A DNA stretch of 64,000 bases from Ctenosaura bakeri (taxonomy: Eukaryota > Chordata > Lepidosauria > Squamata > Iguanidae), in the NCBI GenBank assembly GCA_948474755.1, contig CAOLHI010001288.1, forward strand, positions 186,001 to 250,000, given 5' to 3'. The notes beneath the pieces were generated by a model that saw only the letters and a list, made by a program, of their open reading frames with translations, did not search any database and had not been told where the DNA came from. The position numbers were made by a program, and so were the translations under genes. Shown here piece after piece: positions 43,797-54,932 of the stretch. How positions within the stretch are numbered: the stretch's first letter is position 1; the number at the start of each line of letters is the position of its first letter.

Positions 43797-45078
43797 TATA
43801 TCTTCCATCAGCACTAATCATTGCTACTGGCAGATCAATCCTATGGATGGCTATGTAAAAAAAATATCTATTGAATTCACGGAATTTACTCCTAGGAAAG
43901 TATGCAGCCAAGGATATCTAGCAAACTCACATTTCAAACTAGAAATCAAGGTAATTAAGCAGTATGTGAGTGTGAGAGAGAAAGATACTAAGAGGGAGGG
44001 AGGGAGAGAGAGAGGTAAACATACCAAATTAGGGTTGAATATATTTACATATTTTGGTCCAGCACATTAGAACAGAAAACTTCAGCTTTTCTACATAGTA
44101 CACATAATCATAAGAGTATTTATTTTTTTCCCCAATTCTTTTTCTTTTCTTTTTTTTCTTTTTTTTAGCAAGTGGTAGGAATTTTTATTTTGCACAAAAG
44201 ACATTTTGATACAAAACACAAAATTAAACAAGTTTTGCACAATTTATACTTTCATGCAGAATACAATATTTTTGTACAAAATGCAAGAATGCTGCTGATG
44301 TCAGCAAAAAAATACTAATAAAATAAAATAAATATTGGACTGTCTACTGTCATGCAAGGACAAAAATCCTTGAAGTGATTAATAGATTATTTTCCTCCCA
44401 ATAGGCTGTCTTGACATGTTTCTTCTTTAAGATAACTCAATTAACAAAGCAGATGCAATTGTTGATATTACTACTTTAACAGAAAATTTGCCACAAAAAG
44501 GCAGAAATAACATAGAAAGTTTTTGCACCACAAAAAAATGAGAACAGTTCAATGTGTTTCAGCAAACTTTTAATCCACAACTAACAATGTATGAAATGAA
44601 ACAAACATGAGTAAGTGAACAAAAAACATTTTGAACATTCAGATGACACCACATAATTTCTTCTAAAACACGTCCATGGATTTTGTTTTTCTTTCTTTCA
44701 CCACACTCCACTTTTCTTATAATGTACAATTTTGCAAATCTAAGTCTTTTTAACATGCTGGATTTTCTGCTTTTCCCTTCTATCTCTTTTTCTGCTCATG
44801 TATGCTCATTAAAAGATTATGGAAGCTGCTGTGGTTTGCTTTGTCATTCTATTGTATCTGCTGCTGCAACCCAATACTAAAAAATTGTGTTTCTGCAATC
44901 TTCCTTCACCGTCCTGACAGGTATAACAAGACTTTGTAAAAAGGTGCTACTGTGTCAGAGGATATGCCTGATCAATTTGCTGTATCTAAGACATTGATTC
45001 AAATGTTGACAAATTATGCGAACTACAAAATAGGGAGGGGTTTGTTGCATTAATTTCCTGTTGTAGTCACTTGGATTC
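43797..45078. other. intergenic, nothing recognised
   Basis: It contains a GAGAGAGG purine tract near 43990, a T-rich tract at 44105-44165 and AT-rich sequence with TTTTGCACAAAA-type words. No gene is seen. Confidence 0.4.
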
Positions 45079-45081
45079 TAA

Positions 45082-45275
45082 GGCCATTTCTACACTTTGT
45101 TGTTATGATACTATTATTCTACTTTCAACATCCTATGGGGTTTTCAGTTTAGGGAGAGACATTTAGAATTTTCAGCCAGAGAGTTCTTTGCCCTCATTAA
45201 ACTACAAACCCCAGAATTCCATAGGATGTTGTAAGCGGAATAACAGCATCGTAACAGTGTAGGGCAGAAATGGCT
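45082..45275. mobile_element. palindromic MITE copy H, TAA target duplication
   Basis: Inverted repeats start GGCCATTTCTACAC and end GTAGGGCAGAAATGGCT. TAA flanks both sides (45079-45081 and 45276-45278). It is a full-length copy with the central CAGCCAGAGAG..CTC spacer. Confidence 0.75.
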
Positions 45276-45666
45276 TAAGATGGCTTAAAGGAAGGAGTAG
45301 CTCATTCAAAAAGACTACAGGTACCTGAACAATGGGTATCAGCATGAAGTAAGCTTCAGAAGCCAGGGAAAAACTTTCCTTTTCAGAATTTCTTTAATTT
45401 AATTGATCTTAACACAGAAGCCAAACCTTGCAATCCTTCAAGAGTAGAGTCCAACATTGTTTCTTGGGGGAAGAAATGTACTAGGGTGAAAGATATGAAA
45501 TATTCCTTCTGTAAAATTATGAGCTAATTGATTTAATCAGACATAAAATCCAAGGAACTTAACTTATCTGGAGATAACTTACTTGTCATAGGGTGTTTTT
45601 AGAGCTTACAGGATAACCATCACCTTACCCATAATTAATTCTCCACACTATGATCATGTTCTTTAA

Positions 45667-46620
45667 TCATTCTAAAGGTTGTCTTTTCCAGATCCTCATA
45701 AAGGCACCTTTCATTTCTTTATTTCTCAGACTGTAAATGACAGGGTTTAAAATGGGACCAACAACAGTATAGAAAAGAGAAAGATATTTGTCAGTGTTTG
45801 GGGAGTAAGTGGAATTGGGCTTCAAGTATATAATACAAGCAGAACCAAAGAACAAGGTTACAACAACGAGGTGTGAAGAGCAGGTAGAGAAGGTCTTCTT
45901 CCGGCCCTCAGAGGAAGAGATTTTCAAAATGGTGGCAATGATGCCAGCATATGACATCAAGATCAAGACAAAAGGAAAAGTCACAAAAATCATAGCCACC
46001 ACAAACACAGCTATTTCAGTCCTAGAGGTGTCTCCGCAGGCCAGTTTTAGCAATGGGGGTATGTCACAAAAGAAGTGGTTGATCACATTGGAAGCACAAA
46101 AGGGCAAGGTAAACACCATGCTGGTGTGACTGAAAGCCATTAAAAACCCACTTAACCAAGATGCTAACGCTAGAGAAGTGTACACTCTGGGGCTCATCAG
46201 ATTGGGGTAGTGCAGAGGCTTACAGATGGCAACGTAACGGTCATAGGCCATTGAAGCTAAGAGGAAACATTCTGATCCACCAAGAAAAAAGGCAAAATAG
46301 GTCTGCAGAGCACAGCCAATGAAAGAGATGGAGTTCTTCCCAGAGAGGAGGTTTTCTAGCATTTTGGGGACATTGACTGATGTGTAGCAGATCTCTAGGA
46401 AGGAGAGATTTCTTAGGAAGAAGTACATGGGTGTGTGAAGGGCAGAGTCAGCCCAGGTAAGAAGAATGATGAGAAGATTTCCAGCCAGAATAACAAGGTA
46501 GACTACCAGGAAAGAAGAGAATAAGACATCTTGCAGATAAGGCTCACCAGAAAGACCCAGGAGAATGAAAGTTGCAGGTGGTGTGCTGTTCTGTAGAACA
46601 TTTTCTTTCCTTGCATGCAT
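45667..46620 (-). CDS. olfactory receptor OR6 (class II, family 10-like)
   Basis: A 317-residue odorant receptor of a subfamily distinct from the plus array. Features in order: NST glycosylation site at 11-13, GN in TM1, LHTPMYFFLRN at 61-71, C103, MAYDRYVAICKPLHYP at 124-139, loop 2 cysteines in HFFCDIPPLLKLAC (182-195), KKTFSTCSSH at 241-250, and PILNPVIYSLRNKE at 289-302. The start at 46620 lies 1 base after a splice acceptor (TTTTATTTTCCAG). OR7 and OR8 are close relatives on the same strand. The family number is inferred from motif style (YFFLRNLSFLEICYTS, FFLGGSECFLLASMAYDRY) and the ligand is unknown. Confidence 0.93.
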   Translation of the reverse strand: MHARKENVLQNSTPPATFILLGLSGEPYLQDVLFSSFLVVYLVILAGNLLIILLTWADSALHTPMYFFLRNLSFLEICYTSVNVPKMLENLLSGKNSISFIGCALQTYFAFFLGGSECFLLASMAYDRYVAICKPLHYPNLMSPRVYTSLALASWLSGFLMAFSHTSMVFTLPFCASNVINHFFCDIPPLLKLACGDTSRTEIAVFVVAMIFVTFPFVLILMSYAGIIATILKISSSEGRKKTFSTCSSHLVVVTLFFGSACIIYLKPNSTYSPNTDKYLSLFYTVVGPILNPVIYSLRNKEMKGAFMRIWKRQPLE

Positions 46621-46621
46621 A

Positions 46622-46640
46622 CTGGAAAATAAAAGTATAT
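46622..46640 (-). promoter_or_regulatory. 3' splice acceptor before OR6 start
   Basis: On the minus strand TTTTATTTTCCAG ends at 46622, with one base (T) before the ATG. The same sequence precedes OR7 and OR8. Confidence 0.6.
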
Positions 46641-48300
46641 ATCCAAATATGGGATACAGTGAAGGTACTATTATTTACCTATGTATTATGATAGTAAGAA
46701 TGGACTGTATTGTATTCTATGCAGAACTGCACTGCAATGAGGAACAGCCTAAAGGTGCATGATAGAGGTCTTGTGCTGAATATAATCAAGTCTGCTCCAA
46801 GCTGTTCCCTAAAAGCATGGAATATTGGAATTATGAATATAATTTCTTTTTATTATTATCATGATTTTTGTATCACAGCTTCCAACTAATAAAAAATACT
46901 TCTTCTACCATTTATACCACCAATTTACAGTAACCGCCTCCCATTTTATTTGACCACATTCCTTATTATGCATTTCCCCCCAATTATATACTATTTCATG
47001 AATCATCTTTATCCAAAGCTGCTTCGTTTGAAATATCTTTTTTTCCTCAGTCACAATATACATATGTTTTACATACAATTTGTAAATAAATTTCTTTGTG
47101 ACATCTTCTTCAGTTGTGAATATAACTTCTAAAAACCCAAACTCTGCTGCTATGCTCAAATGAAGCAGATGTATACAATCAATGTGTTGTTTCATACTTC
47201 AGGAGCTGATTTAATGGGTCTTATCTAGTTAGGACTAAGAAATAAGATAGAAGCTATTGAAGGAGTTGAAGCACCTGAGTTAAATTTAAAAAAAATTAAA
47301 AAACCATAAAGAATAACACACCTTGCCTTCGGGACTTATCAGAGAGATCCAGAAGGATAAATTTTGCTAGTGCTATGCTGTTTTGTAGAATATTTTATTT
47401 TTCAGTAAGTATTCTGGTAAAAGAAAAGAAGGGGTGTATTCACTGAGCAATGTTTAATAAATTCTGGATATGATTTCTGGCTGTCCATTATCATGCTGAA
47501 TGTAAACTATATTGCATTTTATTATGAACTGCGTAGTAGATCAGACAAGAACTCTAAAGGCAGATAATTGCCTTTTAAAATAATCCTACCAATATAGTAG
47601 TGTTGAACTGAACACAATCTGGTTGTAAGCTGCTGCCAGGGTATGTTTGGCAGTATATCTGAACTTCCTCTCCTTGATGGAAAAGTGGAATAGAATAATA
47701 ATAAATATTTATTACAATAGATGGTGATTTTCTAACACTGTAGCAATTGATGGCATTACTTGCCATTGCATAGAAGACACCCTGGTTAGAATAACGCACC
47801 ATAATAATTCATATTTATGTTTCTGCTAGGAATCATACCTTAGTGAAAGAGTGATGCCATTTCTAAATCTGGAGTGGACAGTGCTGGGGCTCTTTAAGGT
47901 AATTCTGGCTGGATAATCAGAAGAATTTTGGAGGTATAATATGTGAAAAGATTTTTCAAAGTAATGCATGGCATGAATCAATGATCTATTTGGATTTGAA
48001 TGTTTTTAACTCCCACTATGTCAAAACTAATGTTGAAATTCATGCTGAAATCTCTTCCACTAAAACAAGTGAGATTTAAACTTTTGCTGTCCTCAATGCA
48101 TCTAATCAATTAACAATCATTGTTAAAGATTTAGCATAATTTCATTCGTACGGAAAATGCCATTGAATTCATAATTAAAGCAACATTGCATTTAATTGCC
48201 ATTCATTGTTTAAAATATGATTCACACTATTGAATTTCAGTATGATAAGCTTTAAATATTATTATTGTGCATTAACCCTGCAAAATAATAAGCAAAACAA
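46641..48300 (-). other. presumed OR6 intron and intergenic sequence
   Basis: It lies between the OR6 acceptor and the candidate leader exon. Near 47575-47720 it carries a degraded LINE-like tail (GTGGAATAGAATAATAATAAAT) that is matched upstream of OR7 and OR8. Nothing else was recognised. Confidence 0.4.
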
Positions 48301-48319
48301 TGATCTAGAATTTTTTTAC

Positions 48320-48650
48320 CTGAAGAGGTGCATCCAGTTACCTCCATCAGAAAGAAAATCAAGACATTCAGATCAAACAATCTTGTACTTAACTGCACAA
48401 CCTTCAGTTTTGGACTCCTGAGCTGCAAATGTGATTTTTCAGGCACACATGAAGAAAATGATTTCATGTTGGTGCCAAAGTATCTGTCTGATCACTGGGC
48501 ATGATGGACTTGTTTCATCTTCCAACATTATTCCTCTTGAGAGCAATATCCCATGGTAGATCTCAAAGAATAGCTGAGTTGACAGATCTAATGAATTATT
48601 ATTATTACACAGCATGTTCCACACCACCAAAGAAGAGAAAACAATGCTAA
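48320..48650 (-). promoter_or_regulatory. candidate OR6 leader exon with splice donor
   Basis: The block is conserved with 55821-56180 and 61405-61770. On the minus strand it ends CTTCAG|GTAAAA (exon edge 48320, GT at 48319-48318). Together with the acceptor at 46622 it would define an intron of about 1.7 kb. The 5' edge is unknown. Confidence 0.35.
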
Positions 48651-48719
48651 TACATTGTGTAAATTAGCAGGTTGTTAACTCTACCATCCTTATCTCGCTT
48701 ATGTAGGAAAGAGCAATCT

Positions 48720-48990
48720 AGACACAGGAAACAGCATTCTCTGTGCAAGATTGATATTTCTATGCAGAAATACTATTTCCTGCAGAAATTTTATTTCCTG
48801 CATAGAAAAAAGCTGTTCCATGTATAGAAAATGTGTAATTGGATATTTGTTCTGTGAAATATTTGCATTGGGATGTTTTACATATAAACAGCATTTTATG
48901 TGCCAAAAATAATATTTTTATGCATGAGTATTATTTTCTGCATGGAAAATGCTGCTTCCTGTGCAGAAAATGCTGTTTTCTGTGAATTTT
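48720..48990 (+). repeat. degenerate tandem repeat, TGCAGAAAATGCTnTTTC-like
   Basis: Six or more imperfect repeats of TTTCCTGCATAGAAA or GAAAATGCTGTTTTCTG words occur at uneven spacing of about 20-35 bp. Some are in a form that reads similarly on both strands. It is absent from the OR7 and OR8 units. Confidence 0.55.
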
Positions 48991-49780
48991 GCTATCGATT
49001 TTTCTCAGAACTAGTTCTGAACTGAGAATAAGCTTTGAAAACTGTTTGGTTTTTTTGAAGAATTTCTCAGAGTGGACTAGCTCAAAATTACTATCTCCTG
49101 AAATCCTAGTTAAGAAAAAAGAAAGAATTTATCATAAATCCATAGATGTGTTTTGGGTTAGTAGCCATACTTTCTCCTCTCAAGCAATGTAATTTTTACA
49201 CAAAATGTTCACTGCTTTTGTCTCACATATATTGCATAGAGCCTTGTACTCATCAAAAAAAATCCTTCACTTATTCCTCTTATTCAGTGTAATTAATTAA
49301 GGCTCTAAAAATTATGAGAAACTTTGGCTGGCGTAAACTGATGCAACTACATATTTGTGAAATTAGGCCTGTAGTTTCAGAGGAAGTGGTAGATGGAATA
49401 CTACTAGTCACATCATGTTCAGACCTTCTGGCAGTCACTCAACTGGTTTAGAGTTTTTAAAAAGGATGTACAAAACTGATTGAACTGTGAAGGAACAAGA
49501 AGGAAAAGAGACAGTGTAGTGCGGATGACAGTAAAATGATGAACATGGGGACTGTTGCTAGAGCTATTGCTCTATGTTCTTAGAGACTTCTACCTTTGTA
49601 CATGTACAGGCAAAGAGACTTGTATGCATATATCATTTATTTCATGTAAGAAATCTAACTTATAACTGAGTAATTTTATTGAGGTACAAATTAGTTCATC
49701 AATTTTATTAAAATTAGAATGGAACCTTGGCAAGATGTTGTTCAAGAGACTGAATCCAATGTTATCAAAAGGGACTTTTT
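48991..49780. other. intergenic, nothing recognised
   Basis: No gene or clear repeat. Confidence 0.4.
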
Positions 49781-49784
49781 CATA

Positions 49785-49995
49785 GAATCATAGGATCATA
49801 GAGTTATAAGAGTCCAACCTCTGCCAAGCAGGAACACACACTCAAAGCATCCCCAGGAAATGGCCATCTAGTCTCTGTTGGAAAACCTTTAAAGAAGGTG
49901 ACTCCACCACACTCCAAAGCAGCATGTTCTACAGTCAAATGCCTCTTACCATCAGAGAGTTCTTCTTATGATGTTTAGATGAAATATTAATGCAA
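49785..49995 (-). mobile_element. CR1 LINE 3' end, minus strand
   Basis: It reads CATAGAATCATAGGATCATAGAG at the left, the complement of the CR1 3' terminal octamer-type repeat. The complement of the CR1 3' UTR follows (CCTCTGCCAAGCAGG, CTCCACCACACTCC, GAGTTCTTCTTATGATGTTTAG). It is a truncated copy typical of reptile and bird genomes. Confidence 0.75.
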
Positions 49996-51140
49996 TCAAA
50001 GTTTGGGGTGTGCAGGGGTTATGTAGGAGGATGAAGGGGAAGAGGTAAATTCTACAGTGGTGCATGTTCCACTGGTACACTGGCATGTTAGTATACATAG
50101 AAGAAAAGTAAGGCCACCAAAAACAACATTAACAAAATTAGATCCAACTGTGTTTAATTATTTATTCATTTTCTGTTATATAACATAACTTTAGGTTGGT
50201 TTTAATGGTGAAACCAACCCAAGGTTGTGTGGTCATTGCCATCATTGCCATCCCTGTTGTCGTCATTTACATCATCCGGTTAAAAAAAAAATCAAATCAG
50301 GAATTACAAGTAAAATCATTAGACCTCAAAAGCTGTTAAAGAAAAGAAAATGATTAGTCTTCAGAAATAACCTGGAGACCATTTATATTTTCCTTAAAGG
50401 TGCGCATATCCATAAAGATATGGAGTTTGTTGGTCACCTTTAGACCTATGTGTCTCCTGCCAAAAAGTTCCTATCCCTTATAGTTGTCAATATAGCCACC
50501 TTAGTAGTGGGAAAGTGAGGAATGACCTCATAGTGTGGACTGGTATAGATGAAGATGAGCCTTCATGTAACTTGGGTGTGAATCAAAGACCTTAAAGATT
50601 GAAACATTTAAAAAAATTTAAACTTTAAATTTGGCCTAGATATGCACGAGCAGCCAGGGTGGCTGATATGGTGTTAATGTCATTGAGATGTGAGTCTCAG
50701 ATGAATAGTATTAATGTCACTGCAATCTGAGTCTCAGATGAACCCAGTCCTCACCATCATCAGGACAGCTGTACTGTACCCTTGCTGGAGTTTCTGACCT
50801 ATCTTTAAAGGAAGCTCCATGTGACTCACATTATAGTTCTTTAGCCCAGAAGTCAGAAGATCAGTTGCTCCTAGATATTTTTGCAGCTGGAAAGCCAGCT
50901 TAAACTTTTAAAAAAGACTTCTGGACTCTAATTTCACTTATATGAGCTTTCCTACTTTCCTTACTTACTGCTGACTAAATACGGAAAGACTTCTGCCTTT
51001 GGTCCTTCACAGTGGGAACAATCTCATTTTATTTATCCTCATGGAATGCTATTCCGTGGGAGGCTAGCCTGGCCCTCTCCCTGCTCTCCTTTTGCCAGCA
51101 GACAAATATTTCTTTTTAAGCAAGTTTTTGTGTCAGGTGG
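49996..51140. other. intergenic, nothing recognised
   Basis: Includes a GATGTGAGTCTCAGATGAA word repeated near 50685 and 50725. No gene is seen. Confidence 0.4.
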
Positions 51141-51149
51141 GGAACTTAT

Positions 51150-51297
51150 TCATATTCATATTCAATTTTATGTTTTTAATGTTGTTAACTGTTTTAACTG
51201 TTTTTAATTTTTTTAATTTGTTGTTGGAAGCCACTTTGGATCCTATTCTAGAAGAAAGGTGGTATACAAATATAATAAATAAATAAATAAATAAATG
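51150..51297 (+). mobile_element. LINE 3' tail with (AAAT)n
   Basis: GGAAGCCACTTTGGATCC, then AGAAAGGTGGTATACAAAT, then (AAAT)n, is the common terminal form of squamate LINEs. It is 5' truncated. Confidence 0.5.
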
Positions 51298-51542
51298 TCC
51301 ACATTCTTCAGATAATGTGCCCATTGAATTTCAACTTTGCCTGGATTAACTCTTATGCTTTTTGCTTTCATCCAACCACAGTTTTTTTTCTTCAAGAGCT
51401 TGAAAACATTTTCTTTCAAGTCTAAGTCCCCCCCACCAAAAAAAGTATGTAAACTTTTGAATCAATATGAAGTAAAATTGTTGAATCTATAGGAACATGG
51501 TATATTAAAAAGTATATATAAAGTTTGTCAATTACATGGGTC

Positions 51543-51745
51543 TAAGAGCCAGAGTAGTGTAGTGGTTTGAGTGCTGGACTTTGACCCTGGAGACTGAGGT
51601 TCAATTCTCTGTTTGGTTATGGAAACCCACTGGGAGACCTTGGTCTCATTGCACACTTCTCACCCCAGAAAACCCCATGATAGGTTAGCCTTAGGGTTAC
51701 TGTAACTCACAAATGACATGAAGGCACATAACAATAATTATTTAT
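51543..51745 (+). mobile_element. tRNA-derived SINE (Sauria-type), plus strand
   Basis: GAGCCAGAGTAGTGTAGTGG head, GGAAACCCACTGGGAGACC body and CATGATAGGTTAGCC, ending GAAGGCACATAACAATAA. Same family as 43077-43322. Confidence 0.8.
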
Positions 51746-52095
51746 TATCATTTTATGTCCCACCCTTTCCAAATTAAACATAAAATATTATACTATTCAA
51801 ACATTTATTACTTTCATTGTGTTGTTTCTGTTATAAATAAATATTTTTCTATGGAATTCAGAATCATATGGTAAAAGAATGGTGCCAGTCCAAGGTACAT
51901 GGGAGGGAGGGAACTGCCAGTCCTCCACATCAGAAAGTTTGGGAAGCACAGATCTAAAAACATTCTGAGAATTAAGAGAAAGACTCTTTAGTTAACTGAT
52001 TCTGAGACAGTCTAGAAGTTCAAACATCAGAAGGCTGTGCTCATCCAAATGGAAAGTTTTCCAAATGGAAATTTTCATGACCTACTTCTTCTCCA
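51746..52095. other. intergenic, nothing recognised
   Basis: No recognised feature. Confidence 0.4.
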
Positions 52096-52111
52096 AAACT
52101 GAAAGACTGCC

Positions 52112-52211
52112 CACTTTTGCTAAAGATACAGAGCTGTGTCTTTAGCAAAAGTGATGTACAGCCTTTCAGTTGATATAATTGCTGAACAAAGTTGCTTCCT
52201 TTGTTCAGCAA
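52112..52211. repeat. two adjacent hairpin-forming inverted repeats
   Basis: Hairpin 1 has arms 52112-52126 and 52139-52153 (CACTTTTGCTAAAGA and its complement), with flanking AACTGAAAG and CTTTCAGTT also pairing. Hairpin 2 has arms 52179-52191 and 52199-52211 (TTGCTGAACAAAG and its complement). Confidence 0.85.
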
Positions 52212-52397
52212 CTATATCAGAGCTTGGAAGTATTTTTTGTTTTCCCTTAATAATTAAAATTTGTAACAAATGATTTTAGTTACAATTCCAAAGTTGATAA
52301 AGTTAATAGATATAGCAATACCAACACCAACAAAGTTAATAGACTTGGCAATAGTTAACACTTTGTCTTATTCTAGTTTGTCCCTTCATTATTGTTA

Positions 52398-52625
52398 CAT
52401 ACCTTCGAGTCATTTCTGACTTATGGAGACTCTAAGAAGAACATGTCACATAGTTTTTATGGCAAGACTTGTTCAGAAGAGGTTTGTGTCTACCTTCCTC
52501 TTAGGCTGAAAGAGTATGACTTTTCTAAGGTCGTCCAGTGAATTTCTGTGGCACAGTGGAGATCTGAACTCTGGTCTGCAAAGTTCTAGCCAAACACTCA
52601 AACCACTTTGTCATTATGGCTCTCA
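52398..52625 (-). mobile_element. tRNA-derived SINE (Sauria-type), minus strand
   Basis: Complement of the same SINE: it begins with CCTTCGAGTCATTTCTGACTTATGG (tail side) and ends with AACCACTTTGTCATTATGGCTC (tRNA-like head side). Confidence 0.75.
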
Positions 52626-53694
52626 CCCTGTTCTTTAGGTGAGGAAATTTTTGGGGCACTAGCCATTCTTAGGATCATTTTCAGCAATTGCAATTTATAT
52701 TCTCTTAATTTAAATCCAAGATTGTACTTTCATGTTCTTAGCAATTAATATATCAAATCAGTTCTATCAATAACACTATTACAATAAATGTTCACAAATA
52801 ATTTCTGCATTCATGCTAATGAATTAGCATGAATGCAGAATTAGCATTAGGGTCAATATTTACAAATTCTGAATTATATGTCCTGTTGCAGCTGGAATCA
52901 AATGGATAATTACGTTCTAGTATAGTTTTCTGAGACAATGCAGTACATTTGTAGCTACTGCAATTTGCAATTTGCCTTTTTCATGGTCTATAGGTCTGTT
53001 GTAGATGATACTACATTTTTTCTTTTTTCTTTTTCTTTTAACTAAACATATTATCTAAATGATCAGCTAGCAACTGCTCAATCCATGAATGTTGTTAATT
53101 AATCCTGACTCATACAGTATACTGCAAAGACTATATTACAGACTAATATAAATAATAGGTTGCACATTTGATAGCATTCTAAGGGCTAAGGGCAACTCTT
53201 TGCCCAAATATCTCCTACAGGTTACACTTTCCTTGATACAATTTTTTCTGTCACACCTTCTAAAGACTAGACTATGGTCTCCTTTTTTCAAAAGTAAAGA
53301 TTCAAATTATTTGTAAGAGTAAAATACACTGATAAGGAGGCAACAATGTCTTCTTTCAAGAATTCATTGTGCACGGAGACTTCCTTCCATACCAGTGATT
53401 TTTTTTTTTTTTATCAAGTAGTTAGTTTTAAAAAAATTGCTGTGATCTGCAGAGCAACTTGCTGTGCCAATCTACAATGTAACACATAGGTATGTGGAAG
53501 ATCTCTTAGTCATCACTGGCAGAAAACAGATTCACTTAGCATTGGGTTTTAATGCAATAAGCTGTTTTTGATTTTTAAGGGAATGGGATACATACTTGAC
53601 TATTAGATTATGCTAGTATGAACAAAGAAAAAATTATCAGTGCCAAAAGAAGTATCACCATGCTGAGCCTGCATTTTTCTCACACCCATTCTTT
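52626..53694. other. intergenic; short hairpin at 52803
   Basis: Apart from the 18-bp-arm inverted repeat at 52803-52840 no feature was recognised. Confidence 0.4.
52803..52840. repeat. 18-bp perfect inverted repeat, 2-base centre
   Basis: TTCTGCATTCATGCTAAT is followed by GA and then its exact complement. Confidence 0.9.
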
Positions 53695-53749
53695 TTAATC
53701 CCCAAAGGTTTTCATTTTTCAGATCTCCATAAAAGCATCTTTCATTTCT
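53695..53749 (-). pseudogene. vestige of an olfactory receptor 3' end
   Basis: The minus-strand reading EMKDAFMEI, stop, KMKTFGD, stop aligns with the last residues of OR6-OR8 (KEMKGAFMRIWKRQPLE, KEVKDAFRRIWLGKPFG). The W codon of the family is replaced by TGA. The rest of the gene is absent. It lies about 210 bp past the OR7 stop and could be an old truncated duplicate. Confidence 0.65.
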
Positions 53750-53958
53750 GTAGGATAAGTAGTCAGTTGACATTTGACTGGTAATGAGCTAATTAATTTG
53801 CAAGGCATTCCCAATATGATTTCATTCAAGTCAAAGGTGGCTTGAATATACTTCTACACTAAATCAATTTACTTTAAACAAAGAAAAAAAAATAGTACAT
53901 GTAAGAGAATCACCATATTGGTTTTATATTTCTCATGCATTATGTTCATTGTCCTTAA

Positions 53959-54912
53959 TCATCTGAAGCGGTTTCTTTTCCAGATCCTCACAAAGGCACT
54001 TTTCACTTCTTTATTCCTCAAACTGTAAATGACAGGGTTTAAAATGGGACCAACAACAGTGTAGAAAAGTGACAGGTACTTATCAGTGTTTGGAGAATAA
54101 GTGGAATTGGGCTTTAAGTATATAGTACAAGCAGAGCCAAAAAACAAAGTCACCACAATGAGGTGAGAAGAGCAGGTAGAGAAGGTCTTTTTCCGGCCCT
54201 CAGATGAAGAGATCCTCAAAATTGTATTGAGGATGCCAGCATAAGACATCAAAATCAGGATAAAAGGAAAAGTCACAAATATCATGGCTACCGTAAGCAC
54301 AGCACTTTCAGTCCTAGATGTATCTCCACAGGCCAGTTTCAATAACGGTGGGATGTCACAACAGAAGTGGTTGATCACATTGGAAGCACAAAAGGGCAAT
54401 GTAAACACCATGCTGGTGTGACTAAAAGCCATTAAAAACCCACTTAACCAAGATACTACTGCTAGAGAAGTGTATACTCTGGGGCTCATCAAGACAGGAT
54501 ACTGTAGTGGCTTACAAATGGCAACATAACGGTCATAGGCCATTGAGGCTAAGAGGAAACACTCTGAACCACCAAGGAAGAAGGCAAAATAAGTCTGCAG
54601 AGCACAGCCAATGAAAGAGATTGATTTCTTCCCAGATAGGAGACTTTCAAGCATTTTGGGGACAATGACTGATGTGTAGCAGATCTCTAAAAAGGATAGA
54701 TTTCTTAGGAAGAAATACATGGGTGTGTGAAGGGCAGGGTCAGCCAATGTCAGGAGTATGATGAGAAGATTTCCACACAGAATGATGATGTAGATGGCAA
54801 GAAAAGCAGAGAATAACACACTTTGAAGATTGGGATCATTAGAAAGACCCAGGAAGATGAATTTTGCTGGTGCTGTCCTGTTTTGTGGAATAATTTCTTT
54901 CCATACATACAT
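53959..54912 (-). CDS. olfactory receptor OR7 (class II, family 10-like)
   Basis: A 317-residue odorant receptor, closest to OR6 by eye. NRT glycosylation site at 11-13, LHTPMYFFLRN, MAYDRYVAICKPLQYP, HFCCDIPPLLKLAC (F to C beside the loop 2 cysteine), KKTFSTCSSHLIVV and PILNPVIYSLRNKEVK are all present. The frame is open upstream to an ATG at 54990, but those 26 residues run through the splice acceptor (AG at 54915-54914). Alignment with OR6 and OR8 also supports the start at 54912. The ligand is unknown. Confidence 0.93.
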   Translation of the reverse strand: MYVWKEIIPQNRTAPAKFIFLGLSNDPNLQSVLFSAFLAIYIIILCGNLLIILLTLADPALHTPMYFFLRNLSFLEICYTSVIVPKMLESLLSGKKSISFIGCALQTYFAFFLGGSECFLLASMAYDRYVAICKPLQYPVLMSPRVYTSLAVVSWLSGFLMAFSHTSMVFTLPFCASNVINHFCCDIPPLLKLACGDTSRTESAVLTVAMIFVTFPFILILMSYAGILNTILRISSSEGRKKTFSTCSSHLIVVTLFFGSACTIYLKPNSTYSPNTDKYLSLFYTVVGPILNPVIYSLRNKEVKSAFVRIWKRNRFR

Positions 54913-54913
54913 A

Positions 54914-54932
54914 CTGGAAAATAAAAAGGAAA
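54914..54932 (-). promoter_or_regulatory. 3' splice acceptor before OR7 start
   Basis: On the minus strand TTTTATTTTCCAG ends one base before the ATG at 54912. Confidence 0.6.
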
